Assembly: GCF_030814715.1 (NCBI RefSeq)
Contig: NZ_JAUSVO010000002.1
Location: 1 to 64,000, forward strand
DNA: 64,000 bases
Origin: Kaistia dalseonensis
Lineage (GTDB): Bacteria > Pseudomonadota > Alphaproteobacteria > Rhizobiales > Kaistiaceae
Direction of reading: 5' to 3'
Shown: in pieces, positions 49,903 to 59,613 of the stretch
How positions within the stretch are numbered: the stretch's first letter is position 1
Layout: each line of letters starts with the position of its first letter
Made by a program: the position numbers and the translations under genes
The notes under the pieces: model-generated
Told to the model about the DNA's origin: nothing
Seen by the model: the letters and a program-made list of their open reading frames with translations, nothing else
Databases searched by the model: none

Positions 49903-52872
49903 ATGGCACGCGAGCAAGCCAACTCGGCCTTAGCAACCTCATCCTTCCTTTATGGCGGCAATGCCGCCTATATCGAAGATCTGTATGCCCGCTACCAGAG
50001 CGATCCGGCTTCGGTCGACGCCGAATGGCAGGATTTTTTCGCCGCCCTCAAGGATGATCCCAGTGCGGTCGTCGCGGAAGCCCGCGGCGCCACCTGGACG
50101 AAGCCGAACTGGCCGATCCATGCGAATGGCGAACTCGTCTCCGCGATGGACGGCAATTGGGGACAGATCGAGAAGATCGTCACCGACAAGCTGAAGGCGA
50201 AGGCGCAGGATGCGGCCAAGGCTGCGCCCACCGCCGCCCCCGTTTCGGAAGCCGCTATCCTGCAGGCGACGCGCGATTCCGTCCGCGCGATCATGATGAT
50301 CCGCGCCTATCGCATGCGCGGCCATCTGCATGCCGATCTCGACCCGCTGCATATCGCGACATCGGGCGATCACGAGGAGCTTCACCCCTCCTCCTACGGC
50401 TTCACCGAGGCCGACTATTCGCGCAAGATCTTCATCGACAACGTGCTCGGGCTCGAATTCGCCACCATCCCCGAGATGCTGGAGATTCTGAAGCGCACCT
50501 ATTGCTCGACGCTCGGCGTCGAGTTCATGCACATTTCCGATCCGGTCGAGAAGGCTTGGATCCAGGGCCGCATCGAGGGGCCCGATAAGGCGATCACCTT
50601 CACGCCCGAGGGCAAGAAGGCGATCCTGAACAAGCTGATCGAGGCCGAGGGCTTCGAGAAGTTCCTCGATGTGAAGTTCACCGGCACCAAGCGCTTCGGC
50701 CTTGACGGCGCCGAGGGGCTCATCCCGGCGCTCGAGCAGATCATCAAGCGCGGCGGCAATCTCGGCGTGCAGGAAATCGTCGTCGGCATGGCCCATCGCG
50801 GCCGCCTGAACGTCCTGACCCAGGTGCTCGCCAAGCCGCATCGCGCGCTCTTCCACGAGTTCAAGGGCGGCTCCTACGCACCTGACGACGTCGAGGGTTC
50901 GGGCGACGTGAAGTACCATCTCGGTGCTTCGTCGGACCGCGAGTTCGACGGCAACAAGGTGCACTTGTCGCTGACGGCCAATCCTTCACATCTCGAGATC
51001 GTCGATCCCGTCGTGCTCGGCAAGGCGCGCGCCAAGCAGGATATCCATCAGGACTACATCCGCACCGGCACGCTGCCGCTGCTGATCCATGGCGACGCGG
51101 CCTTTGCCGGCCAGGGTGTCGTTGCCGAGTGCTTCGGCCTTTCCGGCCTGAAGGGACACCGCACCGGCGGCTCAATCCACTTCATCGTCAACAACCAGAT
51201 CGGTTTCACGACCAATCCGCGCTTCTCGCGGTCTTCGCCCTATCCGTCCGACGTCGCCAAGATGATCGAGGCGCCGATCTTCCACGTGAATGGCGACGAT
51301 CCCGAAGCAGTCGTCTACGCCGCCAAGATCGCGATCGAATTCCGGCAGAAGTTCCACAAGCCGGTCGTGATCGACATGTTCTGCTATCGCCGCTTCGGTC
51401 ACAACGAAGGCGACGAGCCGGCGTTCACCCAGCCGCTGATGTACAAGAACATCCGCAATCATCCCGCGATCGTCGAGATCTATTCGGCGAAGCTGATTGC
51501 CGAAGGTCTGGTGACGGCCGAAGAAGTCGAGACGGCCAAGGCCGCCTGGCGTTCCAAGCTCGAGATCGAGTTCGAGGCGGGCCAATCCTACAAGCCGAAC
51601 AAGGCCGACTGGCTGGACGGCGTCTGGTCGGGTCTCAAGGTCGCCAACGAGGATGACGAGCCGCGTCGCGGCAAGACGGGCCTCGACATCAACGAACTGA
51701 AGCGGATCGGCGCCAAGCTGACCGAGGTGCCGTCGGACTTCCATGTCCATCGCACCGTTCAGCGTTTCCTCGACAACCGCAAGAAGGCGATCGAGACAGG
51801 CGTCGGCATCGATTGGGCCACAGCAGAGGCGCTCGCCTTCGCGACGCTGACCGTCGAGGGCCATCCGGTCCGCCTGTCGGGTCAGGATGTCGAGCGCGGC
51901 ACCTTCTCGCAGCGCCATTCGGTGCTCTACGACCAGGAAAACGAAGAGCGCTTCATCCCGCTCAACAATATCCAGGAAGGCCAGGCCCGTTACGAGGTCA
52001 TCAATTCGATGCTCTCGGAAGAGGCCGTGCTCGGTTTCGAATATGGCTACTCGCTGTCCCAGCCGAACGCGCTGACGCTGTGGGAAGCCCAGTTCGGCGA
52101 CTTTGCCAACGGTGCTCAGGTCGTGTTCGACCAGTTCATCTCGTCGGGCGAGCGCAAGTGGCTGCGCATGTCGGGCCTCGTCTGCCTGTTGCCGCATGGC
52201 TATGAGGGCCAGGGTCCGGAGCATTCCTCGGCCCGCCTCGAGCGCTATCTGCAGATGTGCGCCGAAGACAACATGCAGGTCGCCAACGTCACGACGCCGG
52301 CGAACTACTTCCACATCCTGCGCCGGCAGTTGAACCGCGATATCCGCAAGCCGCTGATCCTGATGACGCCGAAGTCGCTTCTGCGCCACAAGAGGGCCAT
52401 CTCGCATATCGCCCAGTTCGGACCGATCAGCTCCTTCCATCGCCTGCTCTGGGACGACGCGGAATTCCTGAAGGACGAGCCGATCAAGCTCGTTCCCGAC
52501 GACAAGATCCGTCGCGTCGTGTTGACGGCCGGCAAGGTCTATTACGACCTCTATGAAGAGCGCGAGAAGCGCGGCATCAACGACGTCTATCTGCTGCGCG
52601 TCGAACAGCTCTATCCGTTCCCGCTCAAGGCGCTCGTCGCCGAGCTCGGCCGCTTCAAGAATGCCGAGATCGTCTGGTGCCAGGAAGAGCCGAAGAATCA
52701 GGGCTCCTGGTCCTTCGTCGAACCCAATCTGGAATGGGTGCTCAATCAGGTGGGTGGCGCGGCCAGCCGCGCCCGCTATGCCGGTCGACCGGCATCGGCG
52801 GCGACCGCGACGGGCCTGATGTCCAAGCATCTGGCTCAATTGAGCGCCTTCCTCGAAGACGCACTCGCTTAA
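49903..52872 (+). CDS. sucA: 2-oxoglutarate dehydrogenase E1 component
   Basis: A 989-residue thiamine-diphosphate enzyme that decarboxylates 2-oxoglutarate and passes the succinyl group to SucB. Signatures: [21 protein letters not shown] at the N-terminus, [11 protein letters not shown] and [13 protein letters not shown] for cofactor binding, [42 protein letters not shown]-like text near residue 700 and [15 protein letters not shown]. The length is normal. The nearest Shine-Dalgarno-like sequence (AAGGAGAGAGGGG) lies over 20 bases ahead of ATG 49903, which is unusually far. Confidence 0.98.
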   Translation: [989 protein letters not shown]

Positions 52873-52878
52873 GAAATC

Positions 52879-52907
52879 GGGCGGCGCTTGGCGCCGCCCT
52901 TCTTTAT
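52879..52907 (+). terminator. Terminator-like hairpin between sucA and sucB
   Basis: Perfect 9-bp stem GGGCGGCGC / GCGCCGCCC with a TTG loop and TTCTTTAT behind it, just after the sucA stop. It probably reduces transcription into sucB or ends part of it, so sucB may need readthrough or its own promoter. Confidence 0.7.
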
Positions 52908-52965
52908 CCACGCCAGTCGCAGAACTGGAACAGTCCCAAGAAATCGAACGGCAGAGACTAGAGCC

Positions 52966-54213
52966 ATGGCAACCGAAATCCGCGTACCTACCCTCGGCGA
53001 ATCCGTGACCGAGGCGACGATCGGGCGCTGGTTCAAGAAGGTCGGCGATGCCGTCGCCGTCGATGAGCCGCTCGTTGAGCTGGAGACCGACAAGGTCACC
53101 ATCGAGGTTCCCTCGCCCGCCGCTGGCGTGATCGAGGCTTTTGCCGCGAATGACGGCGATACGGTCGGCGTTGGCGCACTGCTCGGTACGATTGCCGAGG
53201 GTGCTGGCGCCGCGAAGCCGGCTGCCAAGGCCGAGGCTCCCAAGGCCCCTGCGCCGGCTCCCGTCGCCGCGCCCACCGCTCCGGCCCCTGCCGCAGCGCC
53301 TGCCAAGACCGTCGCCGCCGGTGCAAACGGCCCGGCCGTCGCCAAGCTCGCAGCCGAAACCGGCGTCGATCCGTCGGGCGTCGCAGGCTCCGGCAAGGAT
53401 GGCCGCGTCACCAAGGGCGACCTGCTCGGCGCGATTGCCGCTGGCGCGACCGCGCCGGTCGCCGCACCGGCCGCTCCGGTCCAGCTCCGTGCCCCCTCGC
53501 CGGCTGACGATGCGGCGCGCGAAGAGCGCGTGCGCATGACCAAGCTGCGCCAGACGATCGCCCGCCGCCTGAAGGACGCGCAGAACACCGCCGCCATGCT
53601 CACGACCTTCAACGAGGTCGACATGAGCGCGGTCATGGCTCTGCGCAGCCAGTACAAGGATATCTTCGAGAAGAAGCACGGCGCAAAGCTCGGCTTCATG
53701 GGCTTCTTCGTGAAGGCCGTGATCCAGGCGCTGAAGGACATCCCGGCGGTGAACGCCGAGATCGACGGCACCGATCTCGTCTACAAGAACTATTACCACA
53801 TCGGCATCGCGGTCGGCACCGACAAGGGCCTCGTCGTGCCGGTGGTCCGTGACGCCGACCAGCTCTCGCTCGCCGGAATCGAGAAGACGATCGCTGGCTA
53901 CGGCAAGCGCGCCCGCGACGGACAGCTCAAGATCGACGAGATGCAGGGCGGCACCTTCACGATCACCAATGGCGGCATCTACGGTTCGCTGATGTCGACG
54001 CCGATCCTGAACGCGCCGCAGTCCGGCATTCTCGGCATGCACAAGATCCAGGAGCGGCCGATGGTCATCGGCGGCAAGATCGAGATCCGCCCGATGATGT
54101 ATCTGGCGCTTTCCTATGATCACCGCGTCGTCGACGGCAAGGAAGCCGTGACCTTCCTCGTTCGCGTCAAGGAGAGCCTGGAAGATCCGCAGCGGATCAT
54201 CCTCGACCTCTGA
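52966..54213 (+). CDS. sucB: Dihydrolipoyllysine succinyltransferase (2-oxoglutarate dehydrogenase E2)
   Basis: A 415-residue E2 core of the complex. One lipoyl domain with the lipoylated Lys in [11 protein letters not shown] (about residue 43), an Ala/Pro linker, a peripheral subunit-binding domain ([28 protein letters not shown]) and the catalytic domain with the active His in [29 protein letters not shown] 52966 starts the [14 protein letters not shown] sequence typical of SucB; upstream extension lacks support. Confidence 0.98.
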   Translation: MATEIRVPTLGESVTEATIGRWFKKVGDAVAVDEPLVELETDKVTIEVPSPAAGVIEAFAANDGDTVGVGALLGTIAEGAGAAKPAAKAEAPKAPAPAPVAAPTAPAPAAAPAKTVAAGANGPAVAKLAAETGVDPSGVAGSGKDGRVTKGDLLGAIAAGATAPVAAPAAPVQLRAPSPADDAAREERVRMTKLRQTIARRLKDAQNTAAMLTTFNEVDMSAVMALRSQYKDIFEKKHGAKLGFMGFFVKAVIQALKDIPAVNAEIDGTDLVYKNYYHIGIAVGTDKGLVVPVVRDADQLSLAGIEKTIAGYGKRARDGQLKIDEMQGGTFTITNGGIYGSLMSTPILNAPQSGILGMHKIQERPMVIGGKIEIRPMMYLALSYDHRVVDGKEAVTFLVRVKESLEDPQRIILDL

Positions 54214-54225
54214 GGACGGAATTCC

Positions 54226-54252
54226 ATGATGATCGTCGGCGTTCAATCCTGA
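54226..54252 (+). other. Eight-codon leader minigene overlapping the DUF4160 start
   Basis: ATG 54226 opens a short frame (MMIVGVQS) preceded by GAGGACGGA and ended by TGA at 54250-54252, whose A is the first base of the DUF4160 ATG (TGATG). A translating ribosome would melt the hairpin 54231-54263 and reinitiate on DUF4160. It may be a real leader, or the leftover ribosome site and start of the original sucB-lpdA junction. No protein evidence. Confidence 0.35.
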
Positions 54253-54263
54253 TGCCGACGATC
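54231..54263 (+). promoter_or_regulatory. Hairpin enclosing the DUF4160 start codon
   Basis: Perfect 10-bp stem GATCGTCGGC (54231-54240) / GCCGACGATC (54254-54263), 13-base loop; the ATG at 54252 lies at the junction of loop and right arm. Translation of DUF4160 would be restrained unless the stem is opened. Confidence 0.5.
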
Positions 54264-54506
54264 GCAATCGTAGATGGGGTCAGGATCGTCCTTTATCCCA
54301 AAGATCATCTGCCGCCGCATCTTCACGCCATCTTTGCGGGTTTTGAGGCGCAGATATCGATCGCTACGGGCGATACATTGCAGGGATCTCTCCCACGCGA
54401 CAAAGCCAAGTCGATCCGCGCGTGGCTGCTGGCGCATCAAGGCGAAGTTGCCCATATTTGGGAAGAACTTCGCGCCGGGCGCTTTGGTGGAGGCATGATC
54501 GAATGA
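54252..54506 (+). CDS. DUF4160 domain-containing protein (putative toxin-antitoxin-like pair, first gene)
   Basis: An 84-residue protein. MPTIAIVDGVRIVLYPKDHLPPHLHAIFAGFEAQISIATGDTLQGSLP is the DUF4160 core with the conserved HxPPHxH motif. Such proteins usually form a two-gene unit with DUF2442, as here, and the arrangement resembles type II toxin-antitoxin systems; a biochemical role has not been shown as far as I know. No ribosome site is visible; translation may depend on the leader minigene. The stop overlaps the next start (ATGA). Confidence 0.85.
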   Translation: MPTIAIVDGVRIVLYPKDHLPPHLHAIFAGFEAQISIATGDTLQGSLPRDKAKSIRAWLLAHQGEVAHIWEELRAGRFGGGMIE

Positions 54507-54817
54507 AAAGCTATCGCATCGTCTCCGTCGAGCCCGTTCGCTATCCGGTGCTGAACGTGACCTTCGACGATGGCCTGGCAGGCGAACTCGATCTGACTGG
54601 CGACATCGACAATGGCACGCTATTCGAGCCACTCAAGGATCGATCATTCTTCGACAAGGTCTCGATTGGCGAGAACGGTCGCGCCGTCGGCTGGAACCTC
54701 GACCATGTCGGACATGAGATCGACTTGGGAGCCGATAGTATACGGATCGATCTCGAAACCCGAATAGTCCATGAACTGGCCGAGCGCTTCAGATCCCAGC
54801 GCACGGCTGCCGAATAA
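54503..54817 (+). CDS. DUF2442 domain-containing protein (partner of DUF4160)
   Basis: A 104-residue protein. YRIVSVEPVRYPVLNVTFDDGLAGELDLTGDI...LFEPLKDRSFFDKVSIGENGRAVGWNLDHVGHEIDLGADSIRIDLE is the DUF2442 core. It overlaps the DUF4160 gene by four bases, so both are made together; GGAGG in the preceding gene lies 11 bases upstream. The pair stands between sucB and lpdA, genes that are normally adjacent, and looks inserted. Confidence 0.85.
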   Translation: MKSYRIVSVEPVRYPVLNVTFDDGLAGELDLTGDIDNGTLFEPLKDRSFFDKVSIGENGRAVGWNLDHVGHEIDLGADSIRIDLETRIVHELAERFRSQRTAAE

Positions 54818-54841
54818 CCCTTTCCTGGTCAGCATAATTTC

Positions 54842-56245
54842 ATGTCCTACGATCTCATCGTTATCGGTTCCGGCCCGGGCGGCTATGTCGGTGCCATCAA
54901 GGCGGCTCAGCTCGGGCTGAAGGTCGCCGTCGTCGAGAAGCGCGCCACCTATGGCGGCACCTGCCTCAATATCGGCTGCATCCCGTCCAAGGCGCTGCTG
55001 CATGCCTCTGAGATGTTCGAGGAAGTCGGCCATCTCGGCGCGCTTGGCGTCAAGGTCGCGCCGCCGGAGCTGGACCTCGGCGCCATGCTCGCCCACAAGG
55101 ACGCGACGGTTAAGTCAAACGTCGAGGGCGTCGCCTTCCTGTTCAAGAAGAACAAGATCGACGGCTATATCGGCACCGGATCGATCCTTGCTCCCGGCAA
55201 GGTGCTGGTGACGAAGGAAGACGGCCAGACCGAGACGCTGGAAGCCAAATCGATCGTCATTGCGACCGGTTCGGATTCCGCTCCCCTCCCCGGCGTGACC
55301 ATCGACGAGAAGCGCATCGTCACCTCGACCGGCGCTCTGGAACTCGACAAGGTTCCCGGCAAGCTGCTGGTCGTCGGTGCCGGCGTCATCGGCCTCGAGC
55401 TCGGCTCGGTCTGGCGTCGCCTCGGTGCCGAGGTGACAGTGGTCGAATTCCTCGATCGCATCCTGCCCGGCATGGATGGCGAAGTCGCCAAGCAGTTCCA
55501 GCGCCTGCTGCAGAAGCAGGGCTTCGCCTTCAAGCTCGGCACCAAGGTCACGGCCGTCGACACCAGCGGCGAAACGCTGAAGGTCACCGTCGAGCCCGCC
55601 AAGGGTGGTGAAGGCGCCGCCGAGACGCTGGAGGCCGATGTCGTGCTCGTCGCGATCGGCCGTCGTCCCTACACCGAAGGTCTTGGCCTCGAAGCGGTCG
55701 GTGTCGAGCTCGACGAGCGCAAGCGCGTCAAGGTCGACGGCCATTATCAGACCAATGTCCCCGGCATCTACGCGATCGGCGACGTCATCGCCGGCCCGAT
55801 GCTGGCGCATAAGGGCGAGGATGAAGGCGTCGCGGTCGCCGAGATCATCGCCGGACAGGCCGGCCATGTGAACTACGCGGCGATCCCGAGCGTCGTCTAT
55901 ACGAGCCCGGAAGTCGCGACCGTGGGCAAGACCGAGGAAGAGCTGAAGGCGGCGGGCATCGACTACAAGGTCGGCAAGTTTCCCTTCTCCGCCAATGGCC
56001 GCGCTCGCGCCATGCTGGCGACCGATGGCTTCGTCAAGATCCTGTCCGACGCCAAGACTGACCAGATCCTCGGCGGCCATATCGTCGGCAAGGGCGCCGG
56101 CGAGATGATCCACGAAATCGTGGTGGCGATGGAGTTCGTCGGCTCCGCGGAAGATCTGGGCCGCTCGACCCATGCGCACCCGACCATGTCGGAGAGCGTC
56201 AAGGAGGCAGCGCTCGCCGCCTGGTTCAAGCCGATCCATATGTGA
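54842..56245 (+). CDS. lpdA: Dihydrolipoyl dehydrogenase (E3)
   Basis: A 467-residue FAD enzyme that reoxidises the lipoyl groups of the complex and reduces NAD. The redox pair is in [20 protein letters not shown], the NAD domain in [29 protein letters not shown], and the catalytic His/Glu in [17 protein letters not shown]. It completes the 2-oxoglutarate dehydrogenase complex. No clear ribosome site lies in the 24 bases after the DUF2442 stop. Confidence 0.97.
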   Translation: MSYDLIVIGSGPGGYVGAIKAAQLGLKVAVVEKRATYGGTCLNIGCIPSKALLHASEMFEEVGHLGALGVKVAPPELDLGAMLAHKDATVKSNVEGVAFLFKKNKIDGYIGTGSILAPGKVLVTKEDGQTETLEAKSIVIATGSDSAPLPGVTIDEKRIVTSTGALELDKVPGKLLVVGAGVIGLELGSVWRRLGAEVTVVEFLDRILPGMDGEVAKQFQRLLQKQGFAFKLGTKVTAVDTSGETLKVTVEPAKGGEGAAETLEADVVLVAIGRRPYTEGLGLEAVGVELDERKRVKVDGHYQTNVPGIYAIGDVIAGPMLAHKGEDEGVAVAEIIAGQAGHVNYAAIPSVVYTSPEVATVGKTEEELKAAGIDYKVGKFPFSANGRARAMLATDGFVKILSDAKTDQILGGHIVGKGAGEMIHEIVVAMEFVGSAEDLGRSTHAHPTMSESVKEAALAAWFKPIHM

Positions 56246-56270
56246 TCGCAGCCTGTTTCCGCAGTAAAGC

Positions 56271-56303
56271 AAAGGGCGGCTCCCGGCGGGCCGCCCTTTT
56301 CGT
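56271..56303 (+). terminator. Terminator of the suc-lpdA operon
   Basis: Perfect 10-bp stem AAAGGGCGGC (56271-56280) / GCCGCCCTTT (56290-56299) followed by T residues, 25 bases after lpdA. Confidence 0.85.
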
Positions 56304-56436
56304 TTGGGGGCATTGCCGCGATCCGATGCAGGGCAGGCACGGGCGCCGAAGATTCGGGCTTGATCGGCATGGCCGAAGCCCTTAACCAGACCAGCCCTTT
56401 CCCCGAAACCGATCCACTTTTTCCGGAGCCCTCGAC

Positions 56437-57690
56437 ATGGCAGCCTGCGGCCTCGATTTCGGCACGTCCAATACGACGCTGGGCATAGCATCCGCGCAGC
56501 CCGAACTCGTCCCGCTGGAAGGCGGCGACGTCACCGTGCCGAGCGCCATCTTCTATGCCCGCGACGCCGCGCCGTTGGTCGGCCGTGCTGCCATCCGCGC
56601 TTATGTCGACGGCAATGACGGCCGCCTGATGCGCAGCCTGAAATCCGTGCTCGGCAATCCGCTGATCGACGAGACGACGCAGGTCGGCCGCGCGCGCGTC
56701 GGCTTCCGCTCGGTCATTGCCCATTTCATCGCGGTGATGAAGCGCCGTGCCGAGGCGGCATCAGGCCATGAGATCGAGGCCGTCGTGCATGGCCGCCCGG
56801 TCCATTTCGTCGATGGCGACGCCGCTGGCGACAGCAAGGCGGAGGATTCGCTGCGCAAGATCGCCCACGAGGTTGGCTTCTCCGAGATATCCTTCCAGTA
56901 TGAGCCGATCGCGGCGGCGCTCGATTATGAGCGGCAGGTGAATGCCGAGGAGGTCGCGCTCATCGCCGATATTGGCGGCGGCACATCGGATTTCTCCATC
57001 GTCCGCATCGGGCCCGAACGGCGCGGCCGCGCCGAACGCGTCGACGATATCCTGGCCAATGACGGCATCCGCGTCGGCGGCACCGATTTTGACAAGCAGC
57101 TCAGCCTCGGCACGGTCATGCCGCTGCTCGGCTTCGGCAGCGGCATGAAGCGCGCCGGCCTGCCCGTGCCATCGGGCTATTTCCACGACCTCGCGACCTG
57201 GTCGACGATCAACCGGCTCTATGAGCGCGGTGTCATGCACCAGTTGCAGGAGGTGCGCCGCGACGCCGCCCACCCCGAGCTCATCGCGCGGCTGATTCAT
57301 GTCGTCGATGAGCGCGGTGGCCACAGGCTCGCCATCGATGTCGAGGGCGCCAAGATCGCACTCTCCGACGAGCCGAAGGTGCAATTGCTGCTCGATTGGG
57401 TCGAGCGCGGCCTGGCAAGCGCGATCGATCGCGAGACGCTGGTTCGCCAGACAGAGAACCTCGCCGGCCGCATTGCCGACCGCATCGGCGATTGCCTGCG
57501 CGATGCCGGGCTGAAGGCCGACCAGATCGATGCCGTCTTCCTCACCGGCGGATCGACGCGCCTCGCTCACGTCCATGCAGCGATCCTGGCGACGGTCCCC
57601 GAGGCGCGGGTGGTCGATGGCGATACATTCGGATCGGTCGGCATGGGCCTCACCATCGAAGCGGCGAACCGCTATGGCCGCGCGGCCTGA
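56437..57690 (+). CDS. Hsp70 family protein (YegD-like)
   Basis: A 417-residue protein with the Hsp70/actin ATPase fold but no normal substrate-binding domain. ACGLDFGTSNTTLGIA is the phosphate-1 motif, ALIADIGGGTSDFSIVRIG the phosphate-2, and AVFLTGGSTRLAHVHAAIL the adenosine motif. This corresponds to YegD, whose function is not settled; it may be an atypical chaperone. The distal half carries the YegD-type insertion FHDLATWSTINRLYERGVMHQLQEVRRDA. It is followed closely by a GNAT gene. Confidence 0.92.
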   Translation: MAACGLDFGTSNTTLGIASAQPELVPLEGGDVTVPSAIFYARDAAPLVGRAAIRAYVDGNDGRLMRSLKSVLGNPLIDETTQVGRARVGFRSVIAHFIAVMKRRAEAASGHEIEAVVHGRPVHFVDGDAAGDSKAEDSLRKIAHEVGFSEISFQYEPIAAALDYERQVNAEEVALIADIGGGTSDFSIVRIGPERRGRAERVDDILANDGIRVGGTDFDKQLSLGTVMPLLGFGSGMKRAGLPVPSGYFHDLATWSTINRLYERGVMHQLQEVRRDAAHPELIARLIHVVDERGGHRLAIDVEGAKIALSDEPKVQLLLDWVERGLASAIDRETLVRQTENLAGRIADRIGDCLRDAGLKADQIDAVFLTGGSTRLAHVHAAILATVPEARVVDGDTFGSVGMGLTIEAANRYGRAA

Positions 57691-57741
57691 CCATCATGAC
57701 GCCCCGCTCGCAGCGGGCCCCTGCGGCCTGAGGCATCAACC

Positions 57742-58551
57742 ATGACCGACGCTGATCGCCTCTGGACCGCCCTGCAGCGCCATACGCTCGACCAGACGGC
57801 TGCATTGTCGGCGATGATCGCAGAGCGGGCGGACCTCGCCTCGGACGGGCGCTACATCTATCTGTTCGAGGAGGCCGGCGCGGCACCGGACGCAGCCGCG
57901 GTGGTCATCCGCCAGTTCGGCCGCGCGATGATCTATCTGCCGCAGGCCGAGGCATCGAAGCGCGCGGGCCAACTGGTCGAGGGTGGCTTCGAGGTCAAGG
58001 CCGGTCTGTCGGCGCTCTCCGGCGGTGCGCCCGACGTCCTCGGCCGGAGCGAGGCGTTGATGCGGAGCTTCGCATCGCCCACCGGCTTGACGCTGGCACC
58101 GCTCGACGGCGCGGGCGAGCAGGACGTCGTCGAGATCCAACAGCTGCAATTCAAGGGCGGATTGGTGCCGATGCCGCAGGACGCGATCGTCGATCCTGCG
58201 TCGTGCGGCATCGTCATACGGGATGCAAAACACCGTATCGTCGGCTTCGCCTCCCTGCTGCCGCTCGAGGCCCATGGCCGGCGGCGCGGCTGGTATCAGT
58301 TGAATGGCGTCGCGATCGACGGAGCGTATCGCGGCCGGGGCTTGGGCGCGGCGATATCCGCGAGCACTGTGATGCTATCGACCCGGCGCGGCCGCCCCAC
58401 GCATTTCATCTCCAGCATCGAGGATGGCAACCAGCCGTCGATGAAGATGCAGATCGCCTGCGGATTGCGGCCTGATGTCGAGCATTCATACCTCTTCGCG
58501 CGGATCTCGCGCGAAGAGGAGGCGAGGCTCCTCGCGCCGGTGCCGCGCTGA
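57742..58551 (+). CDS. GNAT-like N-acetyltransferase
   Basis: A 269-residue protein whose C-terminal half carries a GNAT fold: GFASLLPLEAHGRRRGWYQLNGVAIDGAYRGRGLGAAISASTVMLS includes the acetyl-CoA loop RGRGLGAA. The N-terminal half (about 1-125) resembles nothing I can name. The acceptor is unknown. It runs 51 bases after the YegD-like gene and converges with the transporter. Confidence 0.7.
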   Translation: MTDADRLWTALQRHTLDQTAALSAMIAERADLASDGRYIYLFEEAGAAPDAAAVVIRQFGRAMIYLPQAEASKRAGQLVEGGFEVKAGLSALSGGAPDVLGRSEALMRSFASPTGLTLAPLDGAGEQDVVEIQQLQFKGGLVPMPQDAIVDPASCGIVIRDAKHRIVGFASLLPLEAHGRRRGWYQLNGVAIDGAYRGRGLGAAISASTVMLSTRRGRPTHFISSIEDGNQPSMKMQIACGLRPDVEHSYLFARISREEEARLLAPVPR

Positions 58552-59532
58552 TCAGTTGACGGCGGCTTCCGCGGTGGTCTCGGCCTTGCGGCGGTCGAAG
58601 ACGGTGAACCAGGCGATGCCGGCAATGACGAGCACCGTGCCGACCCAGTCGGTCGGCGTCAGCATTTCGCCCAGAATGCCCATGGCGAGGAAGATGGTGC
58701 AGACCGGCGAGAGCATGCCGATGGTGGCGTTGGCCTGCGCCGAGATGCGCTGCAGCGCCGCATTCATGAAGAAGGCGGGCAGCACGGCCGTTCCGACGGC
58801 GAGGATGATCGAGTAGATCAATACGGTGTGGTTGACCGCGAGCGCAGAGATCGGATGGGTCAGCGCGAACTGGCCGATGATGATTGCGGCCGCGCCGATC
58901 ATGGCGATGCAGGTGAAGAGCTGCGGGCCGACGGTTGCGATCAGGTTCTTGGCGAACAGCTGATAGAGGGCGAAGGCGATCGCTGCGCCCAGTATGACCA
59001 GCACGCCGAAGACGACATCCTGGCCGGGCGCCGCCGTCATCTGCGTGAAGATCAGGGCAAGGCCGGCATAGGAAACGACGAAGCCGAGCAGCGCCGTGGG
59101 CTTCGCCCGCTGGCCGAAGAAGGCGACGCCAAACAGCACGACCCAGAAGGGATAGGTGTAGAGGATGAGCCGCTCGAACTGGGCCGAAATCGTCTCGAGG
59201 CCGATGAAATCGAGATAGGCAGAGAGCCAATAGCCGAGCAGGCCGACCAGGATCGACTTGACCACGAGCCCTATGCCGGGCAGCGCGCGGCCGATGCGGC
59301 GATATTCCGCCACGGTCACGATGCCGATCACCAGATAGAAGGGCAGCGAGAACAGCATGCGCAACGTCAGGATCGTCTCGGCATCGAGCCCGTGCTGGTA
59401 GACGAGCTTGATCAGGATACCCTTCGAGGCAAACAGCAAGGCGCCGATGATGGCATAGAGATAGCCGATCATCATGCTGCGCCGTGCGGCGATCGCGCTC
59501 AGAGTGTCCGCCGGGACGGCCGTGCTCGTCAT
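58552..59532 (-). CDS. DMT superfamily (EamA) transporter
   Basis: A 326-residue membrane protein with ten predicted helices and two EamA repeats (about 20-160 and 175-310). Features such as ERLILYTYPFWVVLFGVAFFGQRAKPTALLGFVVSYAGLALIF and GMLSPVCTIFLAMGILGEMLTPTDWVGTVLVIAGIAWF are typical. It probably exports or imports a small metabolite; the substrate is unknown. An inverted repeat in the upstream region (59614-59672) is a plausible operator. GGAAG precedes ATG 59532. Confidence 0.9.
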   Translation of the reverse strand: MTSTAVPADTLSAIAARRSMMIGYLYAIIGALLFASKGILIKLVYQHGLDAETILTLRMLFSLPFYLVIGIVTVAEYRRIGRALPGIGLVVKSILVGLLGYWLSAYLDFIGLETISAQFERLILYTYPFWVVLFGVAFFGQRAKPTALLGFVVSYAGLALIFTQMTAAPGQDVVFGVLVILGAAIAFALYQLFAKNLIATVGPQLFTCIAMIGAAAIIIGQFALTHPISALAVNHTVLIYSIILAVGTAVLPAFFMNAALQRISAQANATIGMLSPVCTIFLAMGILGEMLTPTDWVGTVLVIAGIAWFTVFDRRKAETTAEAAVN

Positions 59533-59613
59533 GGGGCTTCCATTCGATAGGTCGTTTTGTGAAGAGGTGCTCGCCCCGCCAGCGAGGCAACACCCGGCCT
59601 GAGCTCGAATTCA

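Noticed and set aside
51172-54267. 1031-codon minus-strand frame opposite sucA-sucB
   Set aside because: It crosses two strong known genes and the terminator hairpin between them; purely a shadow.
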